Below, piece after piece: positions 36,579 through 45,678 of a stretch of 64,000 bases of DNA. The DNA lies in the NCBI GenBank assembly GCA_014728215.1, contig WJLZ01000086.1, positions 62,001 to 126,000 of the forward strand, given 5' to 3'. Each line of letters opens with the position of its first letter. The stretch's first letter is position 1. The notes under the pieces were generated by a model that saw nothing but the letters and a program-made list of their open reading frames with translations, did no database searches and had not been told where the DNA came from. This stretch comes from Chitinivibrionales bacterium. Its GTDB lineage: Bacteria > Fibrobacterota > Chitinivibrionia > Chitinivibrionales > WJKA01. The translations under genes were made by a program, and so were the position numbers.

Positions 36579-38405
36579 CTACCAGTTTCCCGGATCTTCC
36601 TTTTCGGATTCCTTGTTTCTGCCGAAGAGTTTCTTGAGCCCTCGCCGTTTCTTCTTATTGGAATCCTTTTTTTCATCAGATTCACCGGTATCTTTCGGTT
36701 CTGGTGTATCGTCGATATCTTCTGAAGCTTCCTGAGGCTCATTGCCAGCAGCATTCTGCACATTTGCCGAATCGCTGTTTTCGTATGACTCGACAGCACC
36801 GCTTTTTTGGTCAGTCGTTTCCAGCGCGGAACCGAATCCAACTGTATCCAGTTCCGGCGGAGTAGCATTCTCCACCGACAGAGTATCCTCCCCAACATCC
36901 CCACCATCCTGATATACCTGAGGAGCTTCAATATCGGCCTCTTCATCACCGAAGCTGTTCTGTTCCATGACCGAATGCGCGGCAGGGCTCGTGACATCAC
37001 GTATTTCCAGATCCGATGAAAATTTCACTCCGGTCTCTTTGGAAAGCTTCTGAAGAACTTCCTGGGCGGCAAGGGCAACACCATCATCAGGATCGTTTGC
37101 AAGTTGCTCCATCAAATAGATTGCCTGTGTTTCTTTCATTTTTCCCAGCGCAATCAAAACCTCAATCCGTATCCCCGGATCCTCTTCTTCGGAAAGTATC
37201 GTCAAAAGCACATCAGATGCGCCTTTGCTTCCAATCTCCCCAAGAAGCGCAGCACTGAGCATCCTGATATACCGGTCCTCTGTTTTATCCAGAATAATCT
37301 CTTTGAGAGGCGGAAGCGCTTTTTCGCGGAAATTGGCTATCTCCGTTATAGCCTGTTTCACCTTTTCAGGCTCAAAAGGCACTGCTTCATACAAACTCTT
37401 CAGGGTAATAATCTTATCAAGGAGCAACAGTTTAATGCGCTCTCCATCCTCGGGAATACTATCCACCAGGGAAGTAAGAGACTGATCCATGGAGCTGATT
37501 TTTGTCTGACTTCGATTAAGCTTTCGTTTCAAACTGTCCACTTCGTCTCTCAGCGCAAACACCATCTGTTCCTGGCGGGCAAGGCGGTCATCAATAGAGG
37601 TAAATCCGGCTTTTTTGCCAAAACCGAGACTTCCATTATACGCTATGCCGAACCAAATACCCGGACGAACCAGGGATGTATCTTCTGTTGGATCGGAAAG
37701 GGCAAGGCGGAATTCTCCATTATCGAAAAGAAATCCCGGGATATCGAAAATCCCCGCCGCAACCTGAAGGCGTTTACTCAGAAGTCGCCATGAGACAAAA
37801 AGGGAAGGTATAATTTTCTCATCCCGCCGATGCACTTCAACAGAGGTATATACTCCCGCTCCAAAATACTTTTCAATTCCAAAAAAAGGATTAACAAGTT
37901 CGCTTTCGCTGGTCGGAATGGTCTGAATGCCGAGATGAAACCGCGTTTTGAGCTGTTCGAGGCTTTTTGCCATGGTGCAGTAAAATTCATTTGCCATATT
38001 ATCGGCAACAGTCGAATCGGCACCGAAATAATGGGCTTCCTTATGGGAAAAAACATTATGGGCACCTACTGCCAGGGAAGGCATCCATTGTTTTGTTTCT
38101 CCAAGGACACGGGCTTTAAACCCCAGGGTCGGTCCCCCCGCATACCCGAGATGAATATTAACCCATTCGATTATACCAAGCTTAAAAAGAAATGTACCAC
38201 CGAATTCCGGTGATGGACCACCCGAGCCGGAATCGGCAAAGTAATACCCCTGTCCGTCAACAACAAAATAGCCACCCCTCAAAAGATCGGCATCAGGTAT
38301 GACATGGAGTGAACTCCACCGTGTTTTGCCCATCGCAGAAGAAAAACACAAAACCACGATGTAAAGCAAGCCGACAATACACGCGCGATTAGAGGGCAAA
38401 GACAT
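36579..38405 (-). CDS. Exported protein with barrel-like domain and HEAT repeats
   Basis: This is a 608-aa protein with a signal peptide (CIVGLLYIVVLCFSSAMG). Residues 30-290 are Gly/aromatic-rich alternating strands (GGTFLFKLGIIEWVNIHLGYAGG and so on), like an outer-membrane or periplasmic beta barrel. A short coiled coil lies at about 292-325. HEAT/PBS-lyase-like repeats follow at 335-455 (IRMLSAALLGEIGSKGASDVL, IRIEVLIALGKMKETQ, VALAAQEVLQKL). The last 150 residues are acidic and disordered, ending in a basic KKKRRGLKKLFGRNK segment. AGGAGAGCG precedes the ATG. I do not recognise the full architecture. The HEAT repeats suggest periplasmic protein contacts; the function is unknown. Confidence 0.7.
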   Translation of the reverse strand: MSLPSNRACIVGLLYIVVLCFSSAMGKTRWSSLHVIPDADLLRGGYFVVDGQGYYFADSGSGGPSPEFGGTFLFKLGIIEWVNIHLGYAGGPTLGFKARVLGETKQWMPSLAVGAHNVFSHKEAHYFGADSTVADNMANEFYCTMAKSLEQLKTRFHLGIQTIPTSESELVNPFFGIEKYFGAGVYTSVEVHRRDEKIIPSLFVSWRLLSKRLQVAAGIFDIPGFLFDNGEFRLALSDPTEDTSLVRPGIWFGIAYNGSLGFGKKAGFTSIDDRLARQEQMVFALRDEVDSLKRKLNRSQTKISSMDQSLTSLVDSIPEDGERIKLLLLDKIITLKSLYEAVPFEPEKVKQAITEIANFREKALPPLKEIILDKTEDRYIRMLSAALLGEIGSKGASDVLLTILSEEEDPGIRIEVLIALGKMKETQAIYLMEQLANDPDDGVALAAQEVLQKLSKETGVKFSSDLEIRDVTSPAAHSVMEQNSFGDEEADIEAPQVYQDGGDVGEDTLSVENATPPELDTVGFGSALETTDQKSGAVESYENSDSANVQNAAGNEPQEASEDIDDTPEPKDTGESDEKKDSNKKKRRGLKKLFGRNKESEKEDPGNW

Positions 38406-38515
38406 TGGCGCTCTCCTGCTCTGTTCGAATTCAAATCATCTGCATGGGCAGAATCCCGGAAAAACTATCCAGAAACAATTTTCCGCCATCTTACTATTAT
38501 TTATCGGAGCATGAC

Positions 38516-38536
38516 AAAAAAACCTTCGGTTTTTTT
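38516..38536 (-). terminator. Intrinsic terminator after the His/Asn-rich protein gene
   Basis: A run of seven A, CC, a short TTC loop, GG and seven T forms a symmetric hairpin. It can work in both directions. On the minus strand it sits about 30 bases after the stop of the gene at 38565. Confidence 0.6.
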
Positions 38537-38564
38537 CATTTCTGATGGATTTTTGAAATATTAA

Positions 38565-39128
38565 TTAAGCGATTATTTCATTTGTATCTTCATTTTCGTT
38601 TTTGTCGGAAGATTCCTCTTGTTCATTATGAATTTCTTGATCTTCATTATTCCGGACTGCCTCGGCATCGTTATTTTTCGAAATATCGGCAGCGGTTTCA
38701 GAGGGTATAGTGGAGGATTTTTCTGTAGACTTTGATTCCTGTAACTGGCGCCGTTTTTTTCCTGCTCCCTTACTCTGATTATTATCGCCACCACTGGTGT
38801 TTTCAGGCTCAGGAAGGCGATCACGGATTTCGTTCAACAGCTTAATGACAGCATTATTCTGCTTGACCATCTTTTCGGCCAGTTGCATTATTTCGCGTTT
38901 AAACCTGTCTCCTCTTCGTTTAGGATGCTGCTGTGAATGGGGATTGTTGTAGTTATGGTTATTATGGTTGTGGTTATGGTTATGGTTATTATCCCGGTGA
39001 CTGGAGCTTGGATTGTAATTGTAGCTGGTACTGGGACTGTAATTCTGCTTCTTGTCGCCAAATGCATTTGACATCTGTTTCCTCATTTTCTGATTAAAAT
39101 TTGCACGATTGGAATCGGCACCTTGCAT
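38565..39128 (-). CDS. Low-complexity His/Asn-rich hydrophilic protein
   Basis: This is a 187-aa hydrophilic protein with no signal peptide. Residues 25-43 are Tyr/Ser/Asn rich. Residues 44-69 are a His/Asn repeat encoded by a hexanucleotide microsatellite. Residues 70-110 form a basic helix (RRGDRFKREIMQLAEKMVKQNNAVIKL), and the C-terminal 80 residues are acidic and Ser/Asn rich. The start is supported by AAGGAG upstream and the gene is followed by an intrinsic terminator. The His-rich part could bind metal. The basic helix resembles short oligomerisation or nucleic-acid-binding segments, and the family is not recognised. Confidence 0.6.
   Translation of the reverse strand: MQGADSNRANFNQKMRKQMSNAFGDKKQNYSPSTSYNYNPSSSHRDNNHNHNHNHNNHNYNNPHSQQHPKRRGDRFKREIMQLAEKMVKQNNAVIKLLNEIRDRLPEPENTSGGDNNQSKGAGKKRRQLQESKSTEKSSTIPSETAADISKNNDAEAVRNNEDQEIHNEQEESSDKNENEDTNEIIA
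38951..38993. repeat. Hexanucleotide microsatellite (GTTATG-type) inside a coding region
   Basis: The plus strand shows repeated GGTTAT/GGTTGT hexamers, which read as CAT-AAC (His-Asn) units on the minus strand. The unit is a multiple of three, so slippage would change the length of the His/Asn tract without a frameshift. Confidence 0.6.
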
Positions 39129-39230
39129 GCTCCCGAACTCCTTTCAAAAAGGTAACTGGTTTTTTATTGTAGTATGATTTGCATTAATAGACAACTTTTA
39201 TCTTTAATCTTATCCGCCAAATAACAAGTA

Positions 39231-40151
39231 TCACATCGACAGAAAGTGAGTGATCTCTTTTTCAATTTGAAGGCAGGCCTGTTTGTTTTGATTAATAATT
39301 ATACCATTATAATGATTTTTAAGCCAGGTATTTTGTCGTTTTGCATACCGACGGGTATTTTGTTTTATCACCTCGACTGCTTCAGGGAATTTTTTCCGTC
39401 CCTCTTCAACTTCGAATAACTCTTTATATCCGACACACTCCATTCCCGGATCACCAGGACCATAGCCTCTTTTTCTCAGATCTACAAACTCATCCCACAG
39501 ACCATGTTCGACCATTTGATGGACTCGTGCATTAATCCGATTGTAGAGTATGTCTCGCGGCAATGCAAGAATGAATATTTTAAATTCCAGGTCGCCGGGC
39601 GGATTATTTTGCTTTTGCAGTTCAGATTTTTTTTGTCCGGTCTTATAGAAGATTTCAAGAGCGCGGATATTTCGGCATACATCATGGGGATGAATTCTGC
39701 CGGCGCTTTCCGGATCCACACGTTTCAATTCATTAAAAATACTTTCAGGCCCCTGTTCCCGCACTTTTTTTTCAAATTTTTTCCTGAGCTGCGGGTCATT
39801 TTCTATTTGCGGCCCCATTCCATTTTTTAAACAGTGAAAATAAAAACCGGTACCACCACAAATAATTACCGTTCTACCCTCTCTCGCCTGCTTCCGAATA
39901 ATCTCCAGAGCGCTGCAGGAAAAAAGATGTGCAGAAAAATACTCATCAGGATCAACAATGTCAATCATCCAGTGCCTGATTCGTGACAATTCTTCAGAAG
40001 AAGGCTTTGCCGTGCCGATATCCATATATCGGTATATCTGACGGGAATCGCATGATAAAATATCTCCCTTAATTGCAGAAGCAATCTCCAGTGCCAGAGC
40101 TGTTTTTCCTGCTGCGGTGGGGCCCAGAATCACAGGTACCTTGATCTTCAC
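39231..40151 (-). CDS. miaA: tRNA dimethylallyltransferase MiaA
   Basis: MiaA transfers a dimethylallyl group to A37 of tRNAs that read UNN codons. The 306-aa protein has the P-loop GPTAAGKTALAL, the substrate motif DSRQIYRYMDIGTAKPS, the VDP motif (IVDPDEYFSAHLF), GGTGFYFHCL and the C-terminal tRNA-binding region (KQNTRRYAKRQNTWLKN). Length is normal. The start codon is GTG at 40151, with GAAGGGG nine bases upstream. It is divergent from the deacetylase gene at 40369. Confidence 0.96.
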   Translation of the reverse strand: MKIKVPVILGPTAAGKTALALEIASAIKGDILSCDSRQIYRYMDIGTAKPSSEELSRIRHWMIDIVDPDEYFSAHLFSCSALEIIRKQAREGRTVIICGGTGFYFHCLKNGMGPQIENDPQLRKKFEKKVREQGPESIFNELKRVDPESAGRIHPHDVCRNIRALEIFYKTGQKKSELQKQNNPPGDLEFKIFILALPRDILYNRINARVHQMVEHGLWDEFVDLRKRGYGPGDPGMECVGYKELFEVEEGRKKFPEAVEVIKQNTRRYAKRQNTWLKNHYNGIIINQNKQACLQIEKEITHFLSM

Positions 40152-40368
40152 AATCAGCGCCCCTTCTTTTTATTGACTCATTAAAACAAAATGGGTATTT
40201 TTGAACATATAATCATTCTTCTTTTCACGTAACTTATTTTAGAGTAGCAACTTATTTTTATGCAGTAACAATTCAGACAACCCGAAATATGTCATGCGCT
40301 TCATGCAACAGCCATTCCGAATAACCGAGGATATGGCGGATGCATACCAGGTATACCAGTAAAATACT

Positions 40369-41505
40369 ATGCTTCGAAAGACAATAACGTTCCTTTTTAT
40401 TGCAGCTCTTTTATTTGCGGGAATATTTTTTGCCCACAAATCATTCAGAAACCACGGCATCGTTTCACATCTGAAAAATAAAATCCCGGCATTCTCTTCC
40501 GACAATAAGAATAATGCATACAAAAAAATACACTCATTTCCGGCATGCCTGCTCGATACGCTGCATTCCCTTGAAGCCGATACATCGGGTTTAGTCAGCC
40601 ATATCGCCCGGCGCGACTCGACAGTTAATCTTCAGATCGAAGTGCCCAAGGGCCTTCCTCTTCCATGGATCGTATGGAGTCTTGGACAATGCGCCGACAA
40701 TACATCATATGAGGTCGCCGACTGTATCCATTACCCTGAAAAAGGAACCTGCCGTCTCTCTTTCTCCTCATCTAAAAAGAACAACCCTAATATTACGCTT
40801 ACCATCGGCCGTTCTTCTCTCTTTTACAGCGCCACAGGCAAAATGGCAATACTCCTAGAGGATTTTGGATTTGAAGCCAACCAGACAACCATCGACTTCC
40901 TCTCATTTTCAAAACCCCTTACGGTTTCACTGGTTCCCATTCAGAAAAAGTCATCATGGACAGCCCAGATAGCCGACGAGTATAAAAAGGAGATAATCAT
41001 TGCGCTCCCCATGGAATCACAATACCATTCCATGCCCAACTATAGAGATGCTGCGATTATGATCCATTATTCGGAAAACAAAATCATCCAGATAATCAAT
41101 GATGCGATGCGATTGATTCCGAATTTCTCCGGATTCAGCAATCTTTATGGTTCGCGGCTCCTTCTGGATACCCGTGTTACTTCAATTATTCTGCAAAAAA
41201 TACATAAGCATCACGGTTATTTTATCGATATGAAAACCACGGAGCACTCTGTAGTTCCCCAAATCGCACACTCAATCGGGCTGCCTCATCAAAAAATCGA
41301 CGGGTCAATCGATACAGACAAGTCGGTCGATTCAATAATCGAGCAGCTTCGCCATTATATTCTGGTTGCACGTAAAAACGGTTCATGCCTGGTTACGGGC
41401 AAAGCCACCCAGGATTTTATAACAGCACTTACCAAAACAATGCCGGTTTTCGAATACAACGGCATAAAATTAGTTTATGTATCGGAGTTGGTAAAACATC
41501 CATAA
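40369..41505 (+). CDS. Divergent polysaccharide deacetylase family protein
   Basis: This is a 378-aa protein with an N-terminal membrane anchor or signal ([17 protein letters not shown]). A variable region spans 40-150, and a C-terminal domain (157-375) is of the divergent polysaccharide deacetylase (YibQ/DUF610) family. It shows [30 protein letters not shown], and [15 protein letters not shown] ... [12 protein letters not shown]. In the family the first motif is usually IDD; here it is Glu164-Asp165, a conservative change at a metal-site residue. The family is periplasmic with uncertain substrate, often near murein hydrolase activators. It ends 13 bases before pdxJ and probably shares its transcript. 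Confidence 0.75.
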   Translation: MLRKTITFLFIAALLFAGIFFAHKSFRNHGIVSHLKNKIPAFSSDNKNNAYKKIHSFPACLLDTLHSLEADTSGLVSHIARRDSTVNLQIEVPKGLPLPWIVWSLGQCADNTSYEVADCIHYPEKGTCRLSFSSSKKNNPNITLTIGRSSLFYSATGKMAILLEDFGFEANQTTIDFLSFSKPLTVSLVPIQKKSSWTAQIADEYKKEIIIALPMESQYHSMPNYRDAAIMIHYSENKIIQIINDAMRLIPNFSGFSNLYGSRLLLDTRVTSIILQKIHKHHGYFIDMKTTEHSVVPQIAHSIGLPHQKIDGSIDTDKSVDSIIEQLRHYILVARKNGSCLVTGKATQDFITALTKTMPVFEYNGIKLVYVSELVKHP

Positions 41506-41518
41506 AAAAGGAGCTTTC

Positions 41519-42226
41519 ATGGCAACGCTTGGTGTAAATATCGATCATATTGCAACAATCCGTCAGGCACGGGGAGGAAAAGACCCCGATCCGGTCCAGG
41601 CCGCGGTTTTAGCAGAGCTTGCCGGCGCCCATGGCATTACAGCCCATCTCAGGGAAGACCGCCGTCATATGCAGGACAGAGATATCTATCTGCTTAAACA
41701 AGTTGTTACCACCCATCTGAATCTTGAAATGGCTGCCACAAATGAAATGGTTCATATTGCCATCGATGTGGTTCCTTTTATGGCGACGCTGGTTCCTGAA
41801 AAGCGGGAAGAACGCACAACTGAGGGCGGTCTGAGTGTGGCCGGTAAAGAGCGGGACCTGGAAAAAATCTGTGACCAGCTGCAAGAAAATGATATTGTCG
41901 TCTCCGTTTTTATCGATCCTGATATTCAGCAAATAAAAGCGGCAAAGCGAATCGGCATTTCCCATGTGGAACTCCATACCGGCTATTATGCTAATCTTAC
42001 CGGTCCGGCTCAGGATGAAGAACTTCAAAAATTAGGCGAGCTTGCCTATGCTGCAAATAAAATCGGCCTTCACGTTAACGCTGGCCATGGCTTGAATTAT
42101 CAAAATGTTTCTGCAGTGGCTGATATCGAATATATCGAAGAACTTAATATCGGCCATTCAATCGTCTCCCGCGCCTCGCTGGTAGGCCTGGAGACCGCAG
42201 TGAGAGATATGATGGCGTTGATGTAA
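41519..42226 (+). CDS. pdxJ: Pyridoxine 5'-phosphate synthase PdxJ
   Basis: PdxJ condenses 1-deoxyxylulose 5-phosphate with 3-amino-2-oxopropyl phosphate to form pyridoxine 5'-phosphate, the last ring-forming step of the DXP-dependent vitamin B6 route. The 235-aa TIM barrel is full length with [44 protein letters not shown] and [20 protein letters not shown] five bases before the ATG sets the start. It follows the deacetylase gene by 13 bases. PdxJ points to the route used by Proteobacteria, Bacteroidota and related diderms. Its 3' flank holds one copy of dispersed repeat family 2. Confidence 0.97.
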   Translation: MATLGVNIDHIATIRQARGGKDPDPVQAAVLAELAGAHGITAHLREDRRHMQDRDIYLLKQVVTTHLNLEMAATNEMVHIAIDVVPFMATLVPEKREERTTEGGLSVAGKERDLEKICDQLQENDIVVSVFIDPDIQQIKAAKRIGISHVELHTGYYANLTGPAQDEELQKLGELAYAANKIGLHVNAGHGLNYQNVSAVADIEYIEELNIGHSIVSRASLVGLETAVRDMMALM

Positions 42227-42241
42227 AAAAGAATGCGACCA

Positions 42242-42275
42242 TGGAGTAATCTCGATTGCACCTCAGAACAGGTGG
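42242..42275. repeat. Dispersed intergenic repeat family 2, copy 1
   Basis: TGGAGTAATCTCGATT and the following bases to ACAGGTGG align with 60520-60553 (29 of 34 identical by eye). It lies in the convergent gap between pdxJ and the beta-helix gene. Confidence 0.5.
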
Positions 42276-42335
42276 GGTGGTGGAGAGAGCGTAAAACACT
42301 TATTTAATGTCCGACACGTCGCCCCTCTCACCGTT

Positions 42336-43169
42336 TTACCGGATCAGCACCCCCAGGTCCTTGCCGTCATCGCCCTTTTTACGACAGGGCGAATTTTCGA
42401 GAAGACTGAAATCCATATCCCTGCTTTTCGGTGCAGTAAAGAAAGGATCGAGGGCGAAGTTGCCGGAAGGCAGCACGTGTAGTCTTCCATGATTCCCGTA
42501 AAAATTATTATTAATCAGCATTATATTTCTTGAATCGGGGCCAGTTTTTACCGCCAGCCGCTCATTATAGGCGATAATATTATTTTTGACCATAATCTGC
42601 TCCGCGCCGTCAAGCGCAATACCGTGGCTGGCATTATAAGCGATCGTGTTATGGTTGATAGCACTGCTGCCGTCGGAACGAACATCCTGCCCCTGTATTC
42701 CTGCACCACGGTTGTAGACTATATAGGTATTTTTAATTTCACAGAGATTGCCGATCGAAATAACCCCCGAGCCAAGATTGTTGACAATAAGGCATTTTTC
42801 AATTTTTGAGTTCGAGCCTTTGGATAACACACCATGGGTCCCATTTCTTATTTCGAAACCAATAATGGCAGCATCCGAACCAAGGGTGACAACTGTCCCC
42901 CTTCCCTTTCCATTAATTACCGCCTTGAAGCGTTCCTTTGCAATTAATGTCACACCGGGCTCAACAATAACATGTTCCCGATACTTGCCGGGCTTCACCA
43001 GAATAGTATCACCCGGTTTGGCCTTGATCATGGCCCGGGAGATGCTTCTCATTCCCTTTGAAGGTACTGTTAAAGTATTCTGGGCTGCAACAAAGCAGTT
43101 AAAGATACTCACCAGCGTTATTATTCTGATTACAGCACGGGTAGTAACGTTGCTCCTTTTCGCATTCAT
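42336..43169 (-). CDS. Exported parallel beta-helix protein (paralogue A)
   Basis: This is a 277-aa secreted protein. The start at 43169 follows AAGGAG; an N-terminally longer frame lacks this. A signal peptide (IITLVSIFNCFVAAQ) precedes the family opening LTVPSKGMRSISRAMIKAKPGD. Right-handed parallel beta-helix coils of about 22 residues follow (VTLIAKERFKAVINGKG, AAIIGFEIRNGTHGVL, IEKCLIVNNLGSGV, IKNTYIVYNRGAGI and so on). The C-terminus holds a short tail with FALDPFF. No catalytic residues of pectate lyases are evident. Two close paralogues lie at 45679 and 46577. A surface or periplasmic carbohydrate-binding role is possible. Confidence 0.78.
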   Translation of the reverse strand: MNAKRSNVTTRAVIRIITLVSIFNCFVAAQNTLTVPSKGMRSISRAMIKAKPGDTILVKPGKYREHVIVEPGVTLIAKERFKAVINGKGRGTVVTLGSDAAIIGFEIRNGTHGVLSKGSNSKIEKCLIVNNLGSGVISIGNLCEIKNTYIVYNRGAGIQGQDVRSDGSSAINHNTIAYNASHGIALDGAEQIMVKNNIIAYNERLAVKTGPDSRNIMLINNNFYGNHGRLHVLPSGNFALDPFFTAPKSRDMDFSLLENSPCRKKGDDGKDLGVLIR

Positions 43170-43185
43170 AAAAAACTCCTTCAAA

Positions 43186-43223
43186 AACAAAAAAAGCCTT
43201 GCCTCCACAGAAGGAGACAAGGC
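43186..43223 (-). terminator. Intrinsic terminator after the barrel-TPR gene
   Basis: On the minus strand GCCTTGTCTCC and GGAGGCAAGGC form a stem of about 10 pairs with one mismatch around TTCTGT, followed by TTTTTTTG. It lies about 40 bases after the stop at 43264 and just upstream of the beta-helix gene, so it separates the two transcripts. Confidence 0.7.
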
Positions 43224-43263
43224 ATAAAATACATCATTTGAAAGGAATAGTGGAAACCGGTGC

Positions 43264-45624
43264 TTACTGACCATCCTCTTCAAGCTTCTTCATTTCTTCT
43301 TTAAGCTTTTCGATTTCCATATCAAGTTCTTTCTGTTTTTCGATTTCCTGTTTAGGTGCAACCGATGTACCCTCACTCAGTTTTTCGGCAGTTGCAAGGG
43401 CGTATTCAATATCGCTCTTCACCTTGTCGATACCCTGTGAGAAGAAACTCCGTCGTTCGAATTCATCGGTATACGTAAGAAAATCTTCGATAGCCTGCTT
43501 TTCTTCTTTTTGATGAATATGCAGACTGTCGATCATTCGTAATACCAGTGATGTTTGACGAACCAGAGCAAGTTCCTCGGCCGACTGTGCAACGGTCTCA
43601 TATTGCTCCCGGTTTCTCTGATATTTTTCTTTTCGAAGGGTAAGTGAATCTTCGGGAGGTCCGTCATAATCTTCGATTTTATTAAGGGCCTGCCGTAGAA
43701 TATTGGCTGCTTCATCATAGCTTTTCTTCATCATGGCTGAATATGCTTCCAGAAGCGCGCCTTCAGCCTGCACGGCAATTTTATTCGATGTTCGCTGAAG
43801 GGCTTGACCTGCCTGAGCACAATCGGCCCATTGGCGGGCTTTCACCCCAGTCCATCCAAGACCAAGAAGCGCATCTTCATAAAAATAGCTCGAATTCGGT
43901 ATTTTTCTGAGCGCCGTAACCGCTTTGGACAGCGAAAGCTCTTCGTAAAAAACATAACCGATAAGGAGCAGCGAACGATTAACGCATTCGCGCTGATCTT
44001 CTCTTTTTGCCTCAGTCTGAATTGCATTTTCCAATGCTTCAGTGGCCTCAGTTGATTTGTCCTGTCTCATATAGGTAACGGCCAGTGAATGCTGTGCAAA
44101 GACATAGTCGGGATGATACTCAGGAACATTTTCAAATAGCTGGATCGCTTTGGCATGCTCTTTCTTTTTCGCATGCACCTGCCCCATAATATAGAATGCA
44201 TGATATTTCAGTGAGTCGGGAACCGCGGGAGCATTGAGGCGGTTGAATTGCGTAGTAACCGCAACATCATCACCCTCCCTGTAGGCAACCCGCATAATGC
44301 CGAGGTCTGCATAAGGCACAATTTCACTCTGGGGATATTTTGAGATAGCATCATTATATCCCTCCCATGAAGTCTGCCGCATATCGAGTTCTTCCTGACA
44401 ACTGTGGAGATAATAATTTACCCAGTCGTTTTTGAAAAAATCGGGAAATTGAGAAAGTATCTGTCCAAAAACAAAGAAAGCATCCCAGTACTTTTCCTGA
44501 TGATAAAGGGTAAGGGCCTTGTTGTAAAGGTCATTCGGTGAGGCATCGAGCATACGGGCCATACGACGGGCATAAATTTCTTCCCGGTGAAGACCGAATT
44601 CGGCACGGCCGTAAATTGTATGCGTCGAAATGTTGTCACCCTCGAACATGGAATTATACTGGTACAAAAATTCAACATCCCGTCCATTATTAACACTGGG
44701 CATATTGAAACCACCGGCAAATCCCCAGTAGCCCGGGAGCTCATTACCTTCAACCGGTTTGTCACTCAACCCGAACTGGCCGTAGAGCTTGAATATCCGA
44801 AGAAGCCAGAATCCCAGCCGATAGGAAAGTTCCCATTCGACTTTACTCGCAGCATCAACAAGCCCCTCATTGGAAACTTCTTTAAACTCATCTGCCTGTG
44901 TAAGCCAGTCTTTGATATCGAAATCCATACCGCTGGAGATCCGTTTTTCCCAGAAGGTTGCAAGCCAGGAGAGCTTCAAATTGCGGGAATAAACATCCCC
45001 CTCAAGTTCTTCAACATCGCTTTTCAGGGTAGGAGCGAGAATATTTTGAAAGGTAAGACCGAATAGGTGATTTCCGATAACCGGGTGTCTAAACGCGCGA
45101 TAGCTAATACCAAAGTCAATACCCGGCATTGGGCTGAATCGTTGTTCTTCTCCAAAGAGGCTTTCGTGGGCAAAGTTAACATTAACACCCGTACTCAGCC
45201 TGTTCCATGGATTGATTGCATAGGAAAGCATAAAGAAATTGTGCTGACTGCTTATCTCTCCATCGGTCTTTTTCATGGTTTGTTCATCATTGTCCCATGT
45301 GTATCCTGAAAATTGTCCTGATCCCAATCCGATCCATGATACACTGACCGATTGATACAGCCCGATAGGAACGGTTACACCTATTTCCCCGAGCTTGAAT
45401 GAATTTCCAAGCGTGGGAGCAAAGGCGCCCCGGGCAGTGATATAATTGGCTTCCGTCAACAGCGCGGGATTGGTCAGCGGAGAATAGGGTGACAGTAAAT
45501 CACGCCACCGCTGAGTGATAAGATATTCGCCCGGAAGACCGGCTGCCGAAATCGAGGATATCATTCCGGCAACAAGCAGAAGAACAACACCAATCTTTCG
45601 TGTATAGCAATTTGTATTCATCAT
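43264..45624 (-). CDS. Outer-membrane barrel (PorV-like) fused to TPR repeats
   Basis: This is a 786-aa protein with a signal peptide (IGVVLLLVAGMISSISAAG). Residues 35-345 are alternating aromatic strands typical of PorV/UPF0164-type barrels (NPALLTEANYITARGAFAPTLG ... LSYAINPWNRLSTGVNVNF). Residues 350-690 contain TPR units (ALTLYHQEKYWDAFFVFGQILSQF, HAKAIQLFENVPEYHPDYVFA, TEATEALENAIQ). The last about 50 residues are a charged coiled coil (KQKELDMEIEKLKEEMKKL). The order of barrel followed by periplasmic TPR suggests an outer-membrane anchor that gathers partner proteins. It lies between beta-helix genes and ends in an intrinsic terminator. Family membership below the domain level is not recognised. 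Confidence 0.72.
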   Translation of the reverse strand: MMNTNCYTRKIGVVLLLVAGMISSISAAGLPGEYLITQRWRDLLSPYSPLTNPALLTEANYITARGAFAPTLGNSFKLGEIGVTVPIGLYQSVSVSWIGLGSGQFSGYTWDNDEQTMKKTDGEISSQHNFFMLSYAINPWNRLSTGVNVNFAHESLFGEEQRFSPMPGIDFGISYRAFRHPVIGNHLFGLTFQNILAPTLKSDVEELEGDVYSRNLKLSWLATFWEKRISSGMDFDIKDWLTQADEFKEVSNEGLVDAASKVEWELSYRLGFWLLRIFKLYGQFGLSDKPVEGNELPGYWGFAGGFNMPSVNNGRDVEFLYQYNSMFEGDNISTHTIYGRAEFGLHREEIYARRMARMLDASPNDLYNKALTLYHQEKYWDAFFVFGQILSQFPDFFKNDWVNYYLHSCQEELDMRQTSWEGYNDAISKYPQSEIVPYADLGIMRVAYREGDDVAVTTQFNRLNAPAVPDSLKYHAFYIMGQVHAKKKEHAKAIQLFENVPEYHPDYVFAQHSLAVTYMRQDKSTEATEALENAIQTEAKREDQRECVNRSLLLIGYVFYEELSLSKAVTALRKIPNSSYFYEDALLGLGWTGVKARQWADCAQAGQALQRTSNKIAVQAEGALLEAYSAMMKKSYDEAANILRQALNKIEDYDGPPEDSLTLRKEKYQRNREQYETVAQSAEELALVRQTSLVLRMIDSLHIHQKEEKQAIEDFLTYTDEFERRSFFSQGIDKVKSDIEYALATAEKLSEGTSVAPKQEIEKQKELDMEIEKLKEEMKKLEEDGQ

Positions 45625-45678
45625 AAAAACGTCTTTCTATTAAATAAAAGTGTCCTTTTCCACAGTTACTTTTTATGA

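Noticed and set aside
36503-37000. 165-codon minus-strand frame overlapping the HEAT-repeat gene
   Set aside because: Arg/Met-rich out-of-frame shadow of the acidic C-terminus of the exported HEAT protein.
38951-38993. Hexamer repeats as phase-variation switch
   Set aside because: The unit is a multiple of three, so changes alter length but cannot switch the frame on and off.
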